A DNA stretch of 64,000 bases from Oscheius dolichura (lineage: Eukaryota > Nematoda > Chromadorea > Rhabditida > Rhabditidae): positions 10,230,001 through 10,294,000 of the forward strand of contig OW051496.1 in assembly GCA_932521035.1 (NCBI GenBank). Reading direction: 5' to 3'. The notes under the pieces are model-generated. The model saw nothing but the letters and a program-made list of their open reading frames with translations. It was not told the DNA's origin and did no database searches. The position numbers and the translations under genes were made by a program. Position 1 is the stretch's first letter, and each line of letters starts with the position of its first letter. Below, piece after piece: positions 11,078 to 22,000 of the stretch.

Positions 11078-11597
11078 CCCGAGGGAGAGACCTTGTTGGC
11101 CGTCTATTTTTTATTTTCACGACGAGAAATAAAGCTTTTTCAAGCTAGATGTTACCGTGTTTATCTATTTTTATACTTTTCCCACTTTACAGTAGAAATA
11201 TCGCGGTTAATTGCGAAATTGCACCTTTCGCTGCGAGACCCATTTTAGAAAACATTGATTATTCTGCAGTAATCATATTCCGCTATCTATAAAGTTACGT
11301 AGCTACTCCTTTTCCAGCCGTAAAATAGTACCGTAATTTGGTCGAAAACGTTGGATGAAATTCACGGCTCATTTGGAGTCATTTTTCTCAATTTTTTGGT
11401 ATTATGGACCATAATATTTTATATGCATTATGATCAGGAAACGATGGCAAATTGTTTAAACCTAAAATGAGCCATTTTCTGGCTATTTGTAGGATTCCTC
11501 GACCTATTTTATCGGGCCTTATGAATTGCGTGGTTTTTTCCAACTATGCCGCGATTTCGAGCCCACTTTTCGTTCAAAATAATGGTAAAATTTTCAG

Positions 11598-14500
11598 ATC
11601 TCTTCGGGATTCTGGACAGGAAAGGCTGATCTCCGTCCCTGTTTTGATAGCTCCCGGCTGCCGACTTCTATTACAGTAGAAGCCCGGGATAAGGGCACCG
11701 GCGGTCGGGGAGAGACGAACGTCGAATTTGACCCACTGAGGCCGGGATTTGACATCGTTCCGATGAGGCCAGCCTTCGATAATAAGACTAGTGTTATGCA
11801 CTTTGTTGTAAGCTTCCAGTTTTTCTAACAATAAAAAAAGTTTAGACCCAGCCCCTCGGAGCACCGGCTAATTCTTCCCTAAAGGTGCAATTCTCCTGTT
11901 TGAGTACGGAACGAGTAGCGCCGAAGGATCTAACTACCCGGGTGGGGAGTGTCGTCCAATTTGACATTCCCCTCTCTTGGAATATTTGTCCCGTCATTAT
12001 GATCCAGGTAGATCACTTCTTTCCAATACAACTCCAGTATAACGGTTTCAGGCCCATCGGACGGTAAACAAGGACCAGTCCAGGTCCCGTATTCTGATGA
12101 TCCCCTCTGTAACGCCGGATAGAAACGACAAACCTGTGGTGGAGCCGTCTTGGATTACGGTAAAGGAGCCCAAGGCTGTCTACAGCGTCGGAGAACAGTT
12201 GGAAGTCACGGTGCCGAAGGATGATTCCAGAAGGCTTAATTATATGGTGAGTCTCCTGGGTTACTGTAGGCTATCCATTGCCGGCTCATTTTTGCTGGCT
12301 CAAGTTAATTTCTATCTCATTTTCTGAGATTTTTATATCTGCTTGTAGAACTTTTCATGGGCTATAAGGTGGTATAAATATCTCTGAAAATGATCCAGAA
12401 ATGACAAAGATATAGGCGCGACGAGACCAGCTAGCGCGAAAGACTTTTCTCCCAATAGACTGTAGCTAAAAAGAGGATAAAATCTTTATTAATAGAATAA
12501 TTAAATCGAGATCATTATTATATATTCACTGTATACTGTGCATTTATCATGCTCTAGGGCTAAAAATACTGGAAGAACAGTAGGCCTGCCGGCGGAAGCA
12601 CATCCCCGCGATGTAGTTATAAGCCCGGCAGCATTCATTAATATTTTCTCCACTTTTACAGTAATCCTTACAATTGGCCACATGATGATAGCCGGCATTT
12701 ATTGTAGAGATGGTTACTGTAAGTAGGTATAATTAATGGGGAGGGAGCGATTAAACATACCCAGGAGGAGAAGGAGGAAGGAGGACTGGGTCATATTCAG
12801 ATGGCGCCTTGTTTTGACCGACAAAATATGTTTAATGTGGGAAGGAATTGGGTTATGTATTGGGCGGGAAGGGGGCACACCACGTGATTCGCGTTTCTTT
12901 TCTCTTTTTCTTTACCTTGAAGAAGAAGACGAGAGTGAATCAGTCACCAGTTGCGGCGGAAGTGATAAGCTCTCTTCCTTGGCTTGGCTGGTAGGAATGA
13001 CCCCGCTCTCGGCGGCAATTTATTTTACAATGGGGAGAACACGACTTTTGATAACGTATGACTACCACGTGCTTTTAGGGACGGAGGTCATTGACCGCCC
13101 CGCGAATAGGGGGAAGAAATGGGGAGGGACAGGGCGGGGATATATCGCCATTAGTCGTTATTTTAAAGGGTTAATTACATTTTAACCATGAAATATAAAT
13201 ACTAGACTGGGTAACAGACTCTTTAGAAGAAAAATTAGACTTTTAGAGCAAAGAATTTCTCTAGGAGAGGGCTCGGCGCCGCCCGGGGTCCCTCCATGCG
13301 CCTTTTGCTTGATATGGGGCTGACTATGTTCTTTTATTGCCATTTTACAACTGGTTCTTTGATTTTTCCTCCCATTTATGATCTCTATTGCCATATAGTA
13401 CTGTTCCAAAAAATAGGGGTACCGTAACGGGTGGCAAAACCTTCCGCGCGGGACCTTTTGATCAAAAGTGATCGGGATTTTCGATTTCCAGTCAATTTTT
13501 CTCCGCCGTTTGGCTAAAAGGTCCCGAAGAGACAAATGTACGGTAACCCTATGCCATATGACATGTCTTTTTCAGGTGCTGGCCAACTCCCATTCCGTCG
13601 TCGCCTCTGGTCGCCTCCGAGACGACGGCCTCCTCTCCCTCCCGCTCTCGTTCAAATTCCTCGGCCGATGTGTCCTCTTCGTCTACAGTACCAGCCACTC
13701 CCCGCTGGCGGATATGATCCAATTCTATGTGAAAGATAACTGCTCGGTAGGGGAAGCCGGGGCCGGAAATACAATTCAGGCTGAAGGCGTCGATTTTCTC
13801 TTCGAGGGGGGAAATGAAACCGGGACAGAATGTCACCTTTACCCTGAATGGCGACCCGTATGGGATGGCTGTACTCCGAGCGACGGATGAGCGACTCAAT
13901 TATATCCAATCGGTATGGGATACTGTAGCAGGGAGAGAGACTCTGATCCTTCCAAAAAATAGGGTTACGGTACAATTGTCTCTTCGGGGCCTTTTGGTCA
14001 AATGGCGACGAAAAATCGACTGGAAATCGACAATCCCGATCACTTTTGGGCAAAAGGTCCCGCGCGGAAGGTTTGGAGACCCATTACGGTAACCCTATTT
14101 TTGGAAAAGGACTCTAAACAGAATAGCCTCCATTTCCAGAGAGCAGAAAGCCAGAAATCGCGGAGCTGGGATTTTGGAATGTTCGAGAAAGTGGACGCGG
14201 TGAGTCGTCGTCACTTCCAGGCAAAATTGGCCAATTTTGTCAGAGTAAAAGAGTTGAGGAACATCATCGGTAGGGGATGTGTAATTCTCAGCAAACAGAA
14301 TATTTAGAGAAGAAATGCCAAAAGGCAGCGATCAGTTACAAAAATCGGTTCGGTAGATGTCCGGAGGCGAGGGTCTCCTCTTCGTGTATCTCGAACCATT
14401 GTGTCAAGTGGATGGACGAGGCTTGTCGTCATCCGCCGGCTCCGACCAGTTAGTTTATCCTTCTTTCCCGGGAGAGGGTACGGTAGGCTCCTGGAAGGAA

Positions 14501-17500
14501 TTGGAACGATTTTCCGGGAAGAAATGGTCCTACCACGACTTTCGAGTCGATCTCTCTCTCTCCCGGTGGGATTGCCCAGTTTTTCAGTAGGGAAACCATT
14601 TTCCCGGGACCAAAAGTTCGGGGCCTGGCTAGAAAATTTATTTTGAGCAATCTTTGAAGAAAATGAAAGCTACCGTAATTCCCACTTTCAATTTTTCCCG
14701 GGTCAGTAACCTCCTTTCTTGGCCATTGCCGCGAAAATTCATAAACCAGGCTACTGTATTCCTTTTTTCAGCTTCTTCCGTCTGTAACGAGCAGACCTCA
14801 AAAGGCTGTAATAGGCTGCTCAAGGCCATGATGGTTTCGGATATCCGTGCCAAGACCGACTCCTCCGCTCTGGGACCTGCCGTCCTGAGGTATACTGTAC
14901 TTTTTAGTCTCCTACAACTGTTTCGCCTTTTCAGTGATGTTCCTGGTCTAGCTGGAGACGAGGCCACATCGGAAATTCGTGAAAATTTTGAAGAAATTTG
15001 GATCTTTGACTCCTATGGACTCGGCGCGTCGGGAACAACGGCCGTCTCGGCGAAATCTCCCGATAATGTCGGGAAATGGTCCGTCTCCTCGGCTTTTTGG
15101 TCTCCGGGACAACAAGAACTCTGTCCAGCTCCGGGCATTCATGTTCTCAGCAGGAAAAATGTCTTCATGCAGGTATTCTGAGCTCCTGATTGATGAAGAC
15201 GGGGACAACACCGGGTCCGGGCCAGTCAGGCGTCTTTTTGGGGAGATGCATCCACTTGACATGTTTTCAGTGCATAGACTAGTTACAGTACGGCTATAAA
15301 CTTTATGCACCGAAAAAGCGCCAACCGCGTGTCTGCCCCGAAATGCGCCATACTGTTCCCCGAACCAAAACGACCGTAATATTCGTTTTTCGGTGGATCT
15401 CCCTCGAAATATCTATGTGAATGAGACGATTACGGTAAAGATCAGCGTCTCTGCTTTAAATGTCGAACAAGAAGCCAAGGTAATTGGGCGAATTAAAGAA
15501 AAACAGGTCGTTACAGTACTCCATCTGTATGTCAGATATGTCGAGGAAGGTTTGCGGCGATTTGGGAGCATTGGGACAACATGGACGGCCAACTTATACC
15601 CGGTAGGTTTGGGTGGTTTAAATGAATGGGAATGGCAAAAAAATTGGGAGTTTAAAGGTCTAAATCCGTCTAGAAAGGCCAAACTTACTGTCTAGATGGG
15701 TCAGTAGGGTGAACTGTGGCTCTTACGGCTGTGGCGACTGATTTTGATAAATAAAAAGACTTTTTAAAGGTCTAAACATAGTGAAGAGTGTTTTTAAAGG
15801 TCTGAATTAGATTAAATGGTATATTTTCCAGAGTAGTGGTGAATAAGGACCACTCGACGGATACCAAGACCTTCACCATTCGATTCCTCGCCACCGGACC
15901 GAGTGCTGTCCTTTTCCGTCTCAGAAAGTCATTATTTCTATATAAAAAATAATATAGATTAATATTTATAGAGAGGAGTCCTTCCCCGGCAAGCATCACT
16001 GTGACGTGGGGGAGATCCTCGACACTGTTCGGCTGAAATTCTTCGTTGCCGTCAGTTTTTCTGTTTTTTTTTAAATTAAAAAGTGGTTAAAAATTATAGA
16101 AAAGGGCAGAGACAGAAGAACACACAAAGCAGATAATCCTAAACGCCGAAAAGCCGCTGGCAACCACTGTTCTAAACGACGCTCTCGAGGATAACCATAT
16201 CCCAGCTAAAAATATTCTAGGTCTGCTTTTCCTCACTTTAACGCCAGTGTGAACCTGACGTTCATCGCGCTGTGCGAAGAAAGCGGCGCTTGGTGCAACG
16301 GGTTCGATTCCAGACACGGTCAAACTTTTTTGCTTTTTTTTCTTTTGTTGTTTTAGGCTGCCACAGGCCATCTGCTTCATGTTAAACTGCTATTTAATAC
16401 TAAAATCTTTTCAGAAGTGAGTGACTACCGATCCCTAATCGATCCACAAGCCGTCACGACCCATGTTTCGGCCAATATTCACGACACCGATACCGTCTAC
16501 AGTTTCAGCGTTGATCTCTCCAGTTTGTCCCTATCCCTGCCTATTTTCTATACAAATTTAAGAATTCCTAACATCTCAAATGATATTTAAAGATGATACG
16601 AGGCGAGCAAAACGGGGAGTACTGGACTATGGGAACTCTTTTTTGAGCGACGTGATCAAACAACTGTCGACGGAGTTGTACTCCTTCAAACGGGCTCGGA
16701 TTGCCGAAAATGCCGATTTGAGGTCTCTGGAATACGCCGAGAATAAAATTGGAACGTGTAAGTCTTGTTTTACTCACTTTTTGACCAATATTTCAGTGAT
16801 ATCCGACTTGCTACGGTTTTCTGACTGCTCTAATGAGACGGCCTGTGGTTTTGCAGAATACGGGCGACCACAAACGGAAGAGAATCGATCCCCTCTGTTT
16901 GTTTTCCTCCTTTTTCAAATATTCAAGAAACAGATTGACTTCCGTTGTGGCTTCTCTTCTTTGTGAAGCTTCAGCCGATGAGAGGCTCGTCTGCGGGGCA
17001 GTTGGCTACCTGATAAAGTATCTACTGGACAGGGAACAGCTTCCGATTGATCTTCACGACATGATAGACATTGTAAGGGTCGCTATTTTTTTGACTATAT
17101 CCAGAAAATTCTCCGCGCCCGCACCCGTATAATCTCGGCAGCTGAAGGGATTGGCGCGCCGCGTGCAGGAATAACTGGGCCTTCAGCTGCCGAGATTTTA
17201 CGGTTGCGGGCGCGAGGAATTTTGAGACTAGCGGAAGGGATCTCCCCTGAAATCGAGTCATCTTTTTTCTTTTTCAGGATAATTTAACTGACAGGCAGTG
17301 GTTTTTGAATGCTATGCTTCTGCAGGTCTCGAAGGACTGTGCCGCTTACCAGTGCACCGTACGTTTCTTCTAGGTTCCTCTTTAAAAAAAAAATGGAATT
17401 TCAGAAGAATGACACCGCTTGGATGGGCCTATATAGAGATTTTTATAATCTAGACGACGGTAGTCTTTTGGATGATCGATCAATTGCTGCCGTGGCTTAT

Positions 17501-19872
17501 ATGGGGCCGAATGGGACCACGGAAATTATGAGAACAAAAATGGGAGACGTCAGCGATCCAAAGGTGCTGCCATTCTGGACGGCGGGGAATTCGATACAGC
17601 ATGTCAAGGGGAAGACAAGCAGCTTTGATCGACTGACACAGTACAGAAAAGTCAAGGTGGGTACGGGGAACACTGGAGGAAGTTCGCTTGCACCCGTAAA
17701 ATCTAGGCAGCTGGAGGGAGTGGCACGCGGCGCACTGAAATAACTGAGATTTCAACTGCCGAGATTTTACGGGTGCGGGCGCAGCGCAAAGGAAGTCAAT
17801 GAAAACAAAGACGTTTTGAGTTTTGTAATCATCCTTCACCCATCGAATGATATGTTATTCAAAAGATCTCCGCATGGCAAATCCGATGGTATACATAAAA
17901 ATTAGATATATCCCATGAGAAACAGATACATTCCCATTTTATTGATTTTATTCGAGTTTTTTGTAGAAAAACGACCAAAAGAGACTCAAAAATTACTGCC
18001 CGCTATTTTTATGTGTTTATTATATAAAAATGAATATATAAATAAATTCAGAGCGGTGATTTACTAGTCAATGCTCTTGGAATTTTGGCTTTTGTATCAG
18101 CTGGAGCCGAGAGTAGTTCAATTGATTGGGATCCGTTGGCTAATTGGATATTTGAACAGCAATACGATGATGGCAGTTTTGAAACAGCACTGGTGAGAAT
18201 TACCCCTATAAAATAAGAAAACAATACATTTAGGATTCATATTTTGCATCACGGGCATTATATGAATATAAATCGAGAAAAGTTGATATTACCACGGATG
18301 GAAATCTTCAAGTTACCGTAGAATGTTCTATTTGCGTCAAGAGAACAATCAATGTTACTGAAGCAGCCACAGAAATTTATGTAAGTCGTGAATTTTTGTT
18401 TTATATAACTAATAGTAATATTTCAGCTCCCAACAAGCGCAAGAAATTTCACTTTGACTACAAAAGGACGAGGAAAGGTGAAAGCGGGCGTGAGAGTGCT
18501 GCTCACAAAAAGACAAAGGTCCTTTATTTAAAAATAAATTAAAAAATACGAAATAAATCTATTAAGATCAAGAAGAGGACTAACAATGGATGATTACTAT
18601 CCAGTCAGGATTTCTATTGACCAGCAGAGTGTAACTACTGGAATTATAAAACAGATTGTATGCCTCCGGTATGTTTTCCTTCTGGTTGCTTGAAATTTCT
18701 TGGAATTAGCTACTCTCTACAAATTTTAGAAAACATCCTCCTAAATGATAAAAACAAATTTTTAAAAATTTGCCTAGCAATAGAAAATAATTAGGAAATA
18801 AATAAAATAAAATATAAAATATACCTATCATCAAATATATTTCAATTGTTTAGAATAATGTCTCCAATGTTGAAGACTATCGAAATAACTCATGGCTTCT
18901 TCACGGGCTACAGTTCCAAATCCAGCAATGTGAACATCCTTTCAAATTCAACCCACATGAAACTGTCCTCTCTTCCGGCGATTTCTTCCTATGCTGCTCA
19001 TTTTATCCTAGAAGGTAGAGATAATCCTTTCTCGAGAAAGAAGAAAATCTTCAGGGCTACTGCCGAAAAGCACTCAATGCTATGAGGTTGGAGTCGTCGA
19101 GCCGCAGCATAACCATGAGCCAATCCATTTGGCACCGGTAGCCATTGTAGCAAGGCATCCTATAAATGGTAAAGAAATTTTAAAAACAAAAATAAGCATT
19201 CAGATGTCGTTGGGTTAGTATTAATTTCTCATCCGGATCAACGACGAAAGCGGCGGTCATCTATACCTTCCGTACCGATTCGAATAGAGAGCCACAGAAA
19301 GACTCGAAAGCCCAGAAATGTTGTGGACGAGTCGATTGATACCGTTTGCTTTTCGGGGGGAATCTGCACATGTGCTGAAACAACTTGTGGAGTTCCTTGT
19401 GGCATGTGTAAGAAGGATACAGCTGAGGATCTCAGAAAAGCATTTGCCCGGCCGAATACATTTGGTAAAAGAAATTTAAAAAAGAAAGAATAGAATTCAG
19501 GAGCCCAATTAATAGTCATGATGGTCCAAAGAACATTAGTAGAAGCTGCCTATTATTTGCAAATAGAAACACAAGTTAAAGATTCGAAAGGCGCTGGAAA
19601 AGACTATGTGATGCCTGGAACAAAGCTGACCATTTGGCTAAGAGACTGCAATCCTCGCTGTGAAACAGCTGAAGGAGTAATTCGGAAAGAACACCGATTT
19701 TTTATTCAGGGAGATACCGAAGCGTTAGTAATTGATGCCGACGGAAGGTGAGTAAACTCTAGTTGGTAAATATCCCTATTTTAGCCAACATTACGTGTTA
19801 CGGGATATGGATCGCTGGGAGAGATCGACCACAGAATGTCCAGGGTGGGCTGCAGCGATCAGCCTCGAATAA
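11598..19872 (+). CDS. Complement C3-like protein (TEP/A2M family) with C345C domain, thioester motif absent
   Basis: Secreted protein of the C3/C4/C5-alpha-2-macroglobulin family; family members act in humoral immunity or protease trapping. Exons I can place: 11598-11807, 11885-12007, 12052-12246, 13576-13746, 13780-13912, 14140-14199, 14292-~14427, 14772-14889, 14935-15172, 15393-15606, ~15837, ~15974-16051, 16415-16522, 16593-16757, 16797-17072, 17278-17358, 17405-17656, 18052-18192, 18234-18380, 18427-18518, 18567-18668, 18854-19014, 19055-19168, 19204-19464, 19501-19747, 19785-19872. Order: macroglobulin domains; MG6 half (MKPGQNVTFTLNGDPYGMAV); a six-Cys stretch where an anaphylatoxin would be; an alpha-chain segment (EIRENFEEIWIFDSYGLG); the thioester-domain fold; CUB; MG8; then an NTR/C345C domain (ICTCAETTCGVPCGMC, ending TTECPGW). 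At the thioester position I read GVLDY instead of GCGEQ. N-terminal MG domains are not found upstream. Three junctions in the first half do not join cleanly (see findings); everything from 17,278 on is in phase. Stop TAA at 19870. No gene symbol is assigned. Confidence 0.8.
13406..13550. repeat. Family B element, copy 3
   Basis: CCAAAAAATAGGGGTACCGT at the left, GTACGGTAACCCTA at the right, conserved core between. In an intron of the C3-like gene. Confidence 0.8.
13952..14104. repeat. Family B element, copy 4
   Basis: Same family in the opposite orientation: CCAAAAAATAGGGTTACGGT at the left, TTACGGTAACCCTATTTTTGG at the right (last 20 bases conserved). In an intron of the C3-like gene. Confidence 0.82.
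15216..15361. repeat. Family C element, copy 1
   Basis: CCGGGCCAGTCAGGCG at the left and GCACCGAAAAAGCGCC toward the right. It fills the intron whose acceptor before 15393 looks broken. Confidence 0.55.
15640..15815. repeat. TTTAAAGGTCT-rich repeat in C3-like intron
   Basis: At least three copies of TTTAAAGGTCT with the phrase AAACTTACTGTCTAGA, which also occurs at about 7560 inside the 6798-7866 element. Confidence 0.55.
16258..16346 (+). repeat. tRNA-derived SINE-like unit S7
   Basis: AACGGGTTCGATTCCAGACA (B box) followed by CGGTCAAACTTTTTTGCTTT and a long T tail; the A-box half is diverged. In an intron of the C3-like gene. Confidence 0.55.
17121..17207. repeat. Family A palindromic element, copy 4
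   Basis: GCACCCGTATAATCTCGGCA and AGCTGCCGAGATTTTACGGT arms, extended outward by GCGCCC/GGGCGC. In a C3-like intron. Confidence 0.85.
17690..17776. repeat. Family A palindromic element, copy 5
   Basis: GCACCCGTAAAATCTAGGCA and CTGCCGAGATTTTACGGGTG arms. In a C3-like intron. Confidence 0.85.
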
Positions 19873-19977
19873 ATTATGAAAGAGCGTATTTACGCCAAAT
19901 AATTTACTGGAATAATAAAAGAAAACCGTCGTGGCGAATGAGATGCAAAGTTACAAAGTGTATGATATCGACGCTGC

Positions 19978-20419
19978 TCATTTTCCCTTGTTCTGAGCTA
20001 TCTCCTTACGGGAAGCGTCCTGCAATAGCTGAGTGTCGACTTGTTCTGCCGGTAGCTGGACATATCTGAAAGAAAAACATTACCAAATCTTGAAGAATAG
20101 ACTAATCCAGATTTTAAAATATTTTAAAGCTGTTGCTACAGATATTTCATCCACAAAATAATAAAGAATAAACGCCTACCGGACAACAGATCCGCGAATG
20201 AAACAATTTTTGACGGAAAGCATATGAGGAAATCTATCTGGTTCATTGACTGTTATATCAGTCAGCTTCATATTCAGGTATTGGTCGACAGAGTGGAGTG
20301 TGCCACAGATACTGAAAATTACGTCCTCTCGAGCAAAAAATGTAGTACCTTAGATCGTTTTTCAATTCGACTACAACGTCTTTTCCTACAAGCGACTTGA
20401 AAAATGAGAAGAACAGCAT
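19978..20419 (-). CDS. lsm-2: U6 snRNA-associated Sm-like protein LSm2
   Basis: Subunit of the LSm1-7 (cytoplasmic mRNA decay) and LSm2-8 (nuclear, U6 snRNA) heteroheptameric rings. Exons 20349-20419, 20180-20311 and 19978-20065 join in phase to a 96-residue protein, the usual length. Sm1 motif: VGKDVVVELKNDLSICGTLH with the 'VDQYLNMKLTD' continuation; Sm2 motif: CFIRGSVVRYVQLPAEQVDT. Near-identity to animal LSm2 is obvious over the whole length. It is the last of four minus-strand genes and converges on the C3-like gene, with about 105 bp between the two stop codons. Confidence 0.95.
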
Positions 20420-20584
20420 TCTACCTTAATAAGTGATAATATGAAACTGTTATTTATGCGATAAAAATGCGTTCGATAACAATTAGACTGGACCAATCCT
20501 AGTTTTAAAAAATGAACAAGATAAAGAAGAAATCTATTTATTAGCATACATAAAATTAATTTTATTATAAGTCAATATTCAAAC

Positions 20585-21726
20585 TTAGCTTTCATATGGT
20601 TTAAACCAACTAAGAGTCATATAGTGAGGAATATGGGAATCATCAGCGACACACGCTAACAGAACCGTTTTTTTAACCTAAAACGGGAAAAACGTAAGCC
20701 AGATAATAAACAAACTAACCTGTGTGGCTACCCGTGTCAAAGCAATCATTTTCAAAGGAGATAACGTTTCTTCCACATCAATACAATTTACAAGGAATCG
20801 AGCATGTTTTTCTCTAGGAATTCCTTCATATGCCAAATAATGACAGCCAAAGCGGAGGCCAGTTGTTAGGTAAAAGCCTCTTCTCCAAAGGTCATGTAAA
20901 ACTAGCTCTTTTCTTCGAAATTCCTTTGTGTTCGGAAAAGGTAGAGAGAAAAAATCAATGTAGTCATAAAAGTCTTCCTTATTGTAGTCTGAACAAATTA
21001 TCAATGCTTTAAAAATTGGTTACTGAGTGGCAAATTGATGAAATCTGTTTCTTCATCATTGTGTTCTGATGAAAATTCAACCATCACTTTCTGTACTTCT
21101 TCATCTGTGACTTGTATTTCTTGTAACTCTTTTTTAGTCACCTGAAATTTACCATTCTGTAACATATATGAAAGCCTACTTTTAATGCTTTTCTATGCTT
21201 TAAGCTATCTCCATTAAGTTTCCGCTTCATTTCTTTTGCTTTACGTCCAATTGCAACTTTACGAGCTTTTTCTACGTCTGACTAAAACAAATTTAGACTA
21301 TACTTACAAAAAAACTAACAATAAAGTGAGGTTTCCTGTCAATGGGGTGAAAAGCTGTCTCATCAAAGCAATCAATTCCATTTTTGAATTTACGAACGCG
21401 AACATGACCTATATTCGCGATTATAATGTTCAGTCAATGCAGTCTTACCGTATTGACAGAGGACGGCAACCTGCTCAGGAAAAATCATATATGGTGGAGC
21501 AGTACTACCTGTCATAGATATAGATTCGCCTATCATGCGAAACGTAGTTTTTAGACGATTATAATCTATAAAACAATAGAATAAAATTTATGCGAGTTAT
21601 ACCTTCTTCGTTGAAAACGAGAAATTGCTCGTTGACATAATCAACCATAACTGGAAGAGCATCAACTACTTTAAATTTATATTCTGTTGGCAATCCTAGG
21701 GATTCTAAATGTTCTTCGAGGGTCAT
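20585..21726 (-). CDS. tsen-34: tRNA-splicing endonuclease subunit Sen34/TSEN34
   Basis: Catalytic subunit that cuts the 3' splice site of intron-containing pre-tRNAs in the nuclear TSEN complex. The start codon is at 21726, 5 nt after a TTTAG acceptor-like site. The N-terminal part contains 'APPYMIFPEQVAVL' like the family's N-terminal domain. The middle is charged and lysine-rich. The C-terminal nuclease domain reads LWRRGFYLTTGLRFGCHYLA, then YEGIPREKHARFLV, then a Lys-Lys near TQVKKTVLLA. These match the Tyr-His-Lys active-site layout of TSEN34 (Tyr in the GFYLTTG segment, His in KHARF, Lys after ALTRVATQV). About six exons. It sits between the GCC1-type gene and LSm2 with about 275 and 165 bp gaps. 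Confidence 0.88.
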
Positions 21727-22000
21727 TTTTAAGCCTAAATTATTAACATTTCATGAACAACATTGTGTAGGTATAGTTAACAAATGAAATGTTGTTTATC
21801 CACGAGTAGTAGAAAAAGATAAGGATTTATTCTCTAGACATCACAGATAATGGATACCACGAAGGAAGACAAGTTAAAATACATTACCACTAATAAAAAT
21901 CTAACCGGATATGTTAGCAAATCACCGAAAATTCAAGTACAAAATCCATATATACAAAAAAATTTGCAAACAAGCAAAATGTTTCTAGCATGCACATGTT

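Noticed and set aside
12736-13185. 149-codon frame inside a C3-like intron
   Set aside because: Basic, motif-free and without splice or start context; lies within an intron between two well-supported exons.
16593-16640. RGEQN in another frame at the thioester position
   Set aside because: That frame stops after 16 codons and does not lead into the rest of the thioester domain; it also lacks the Cys. It may be a coincidence, although it is worth checking with cDNA.
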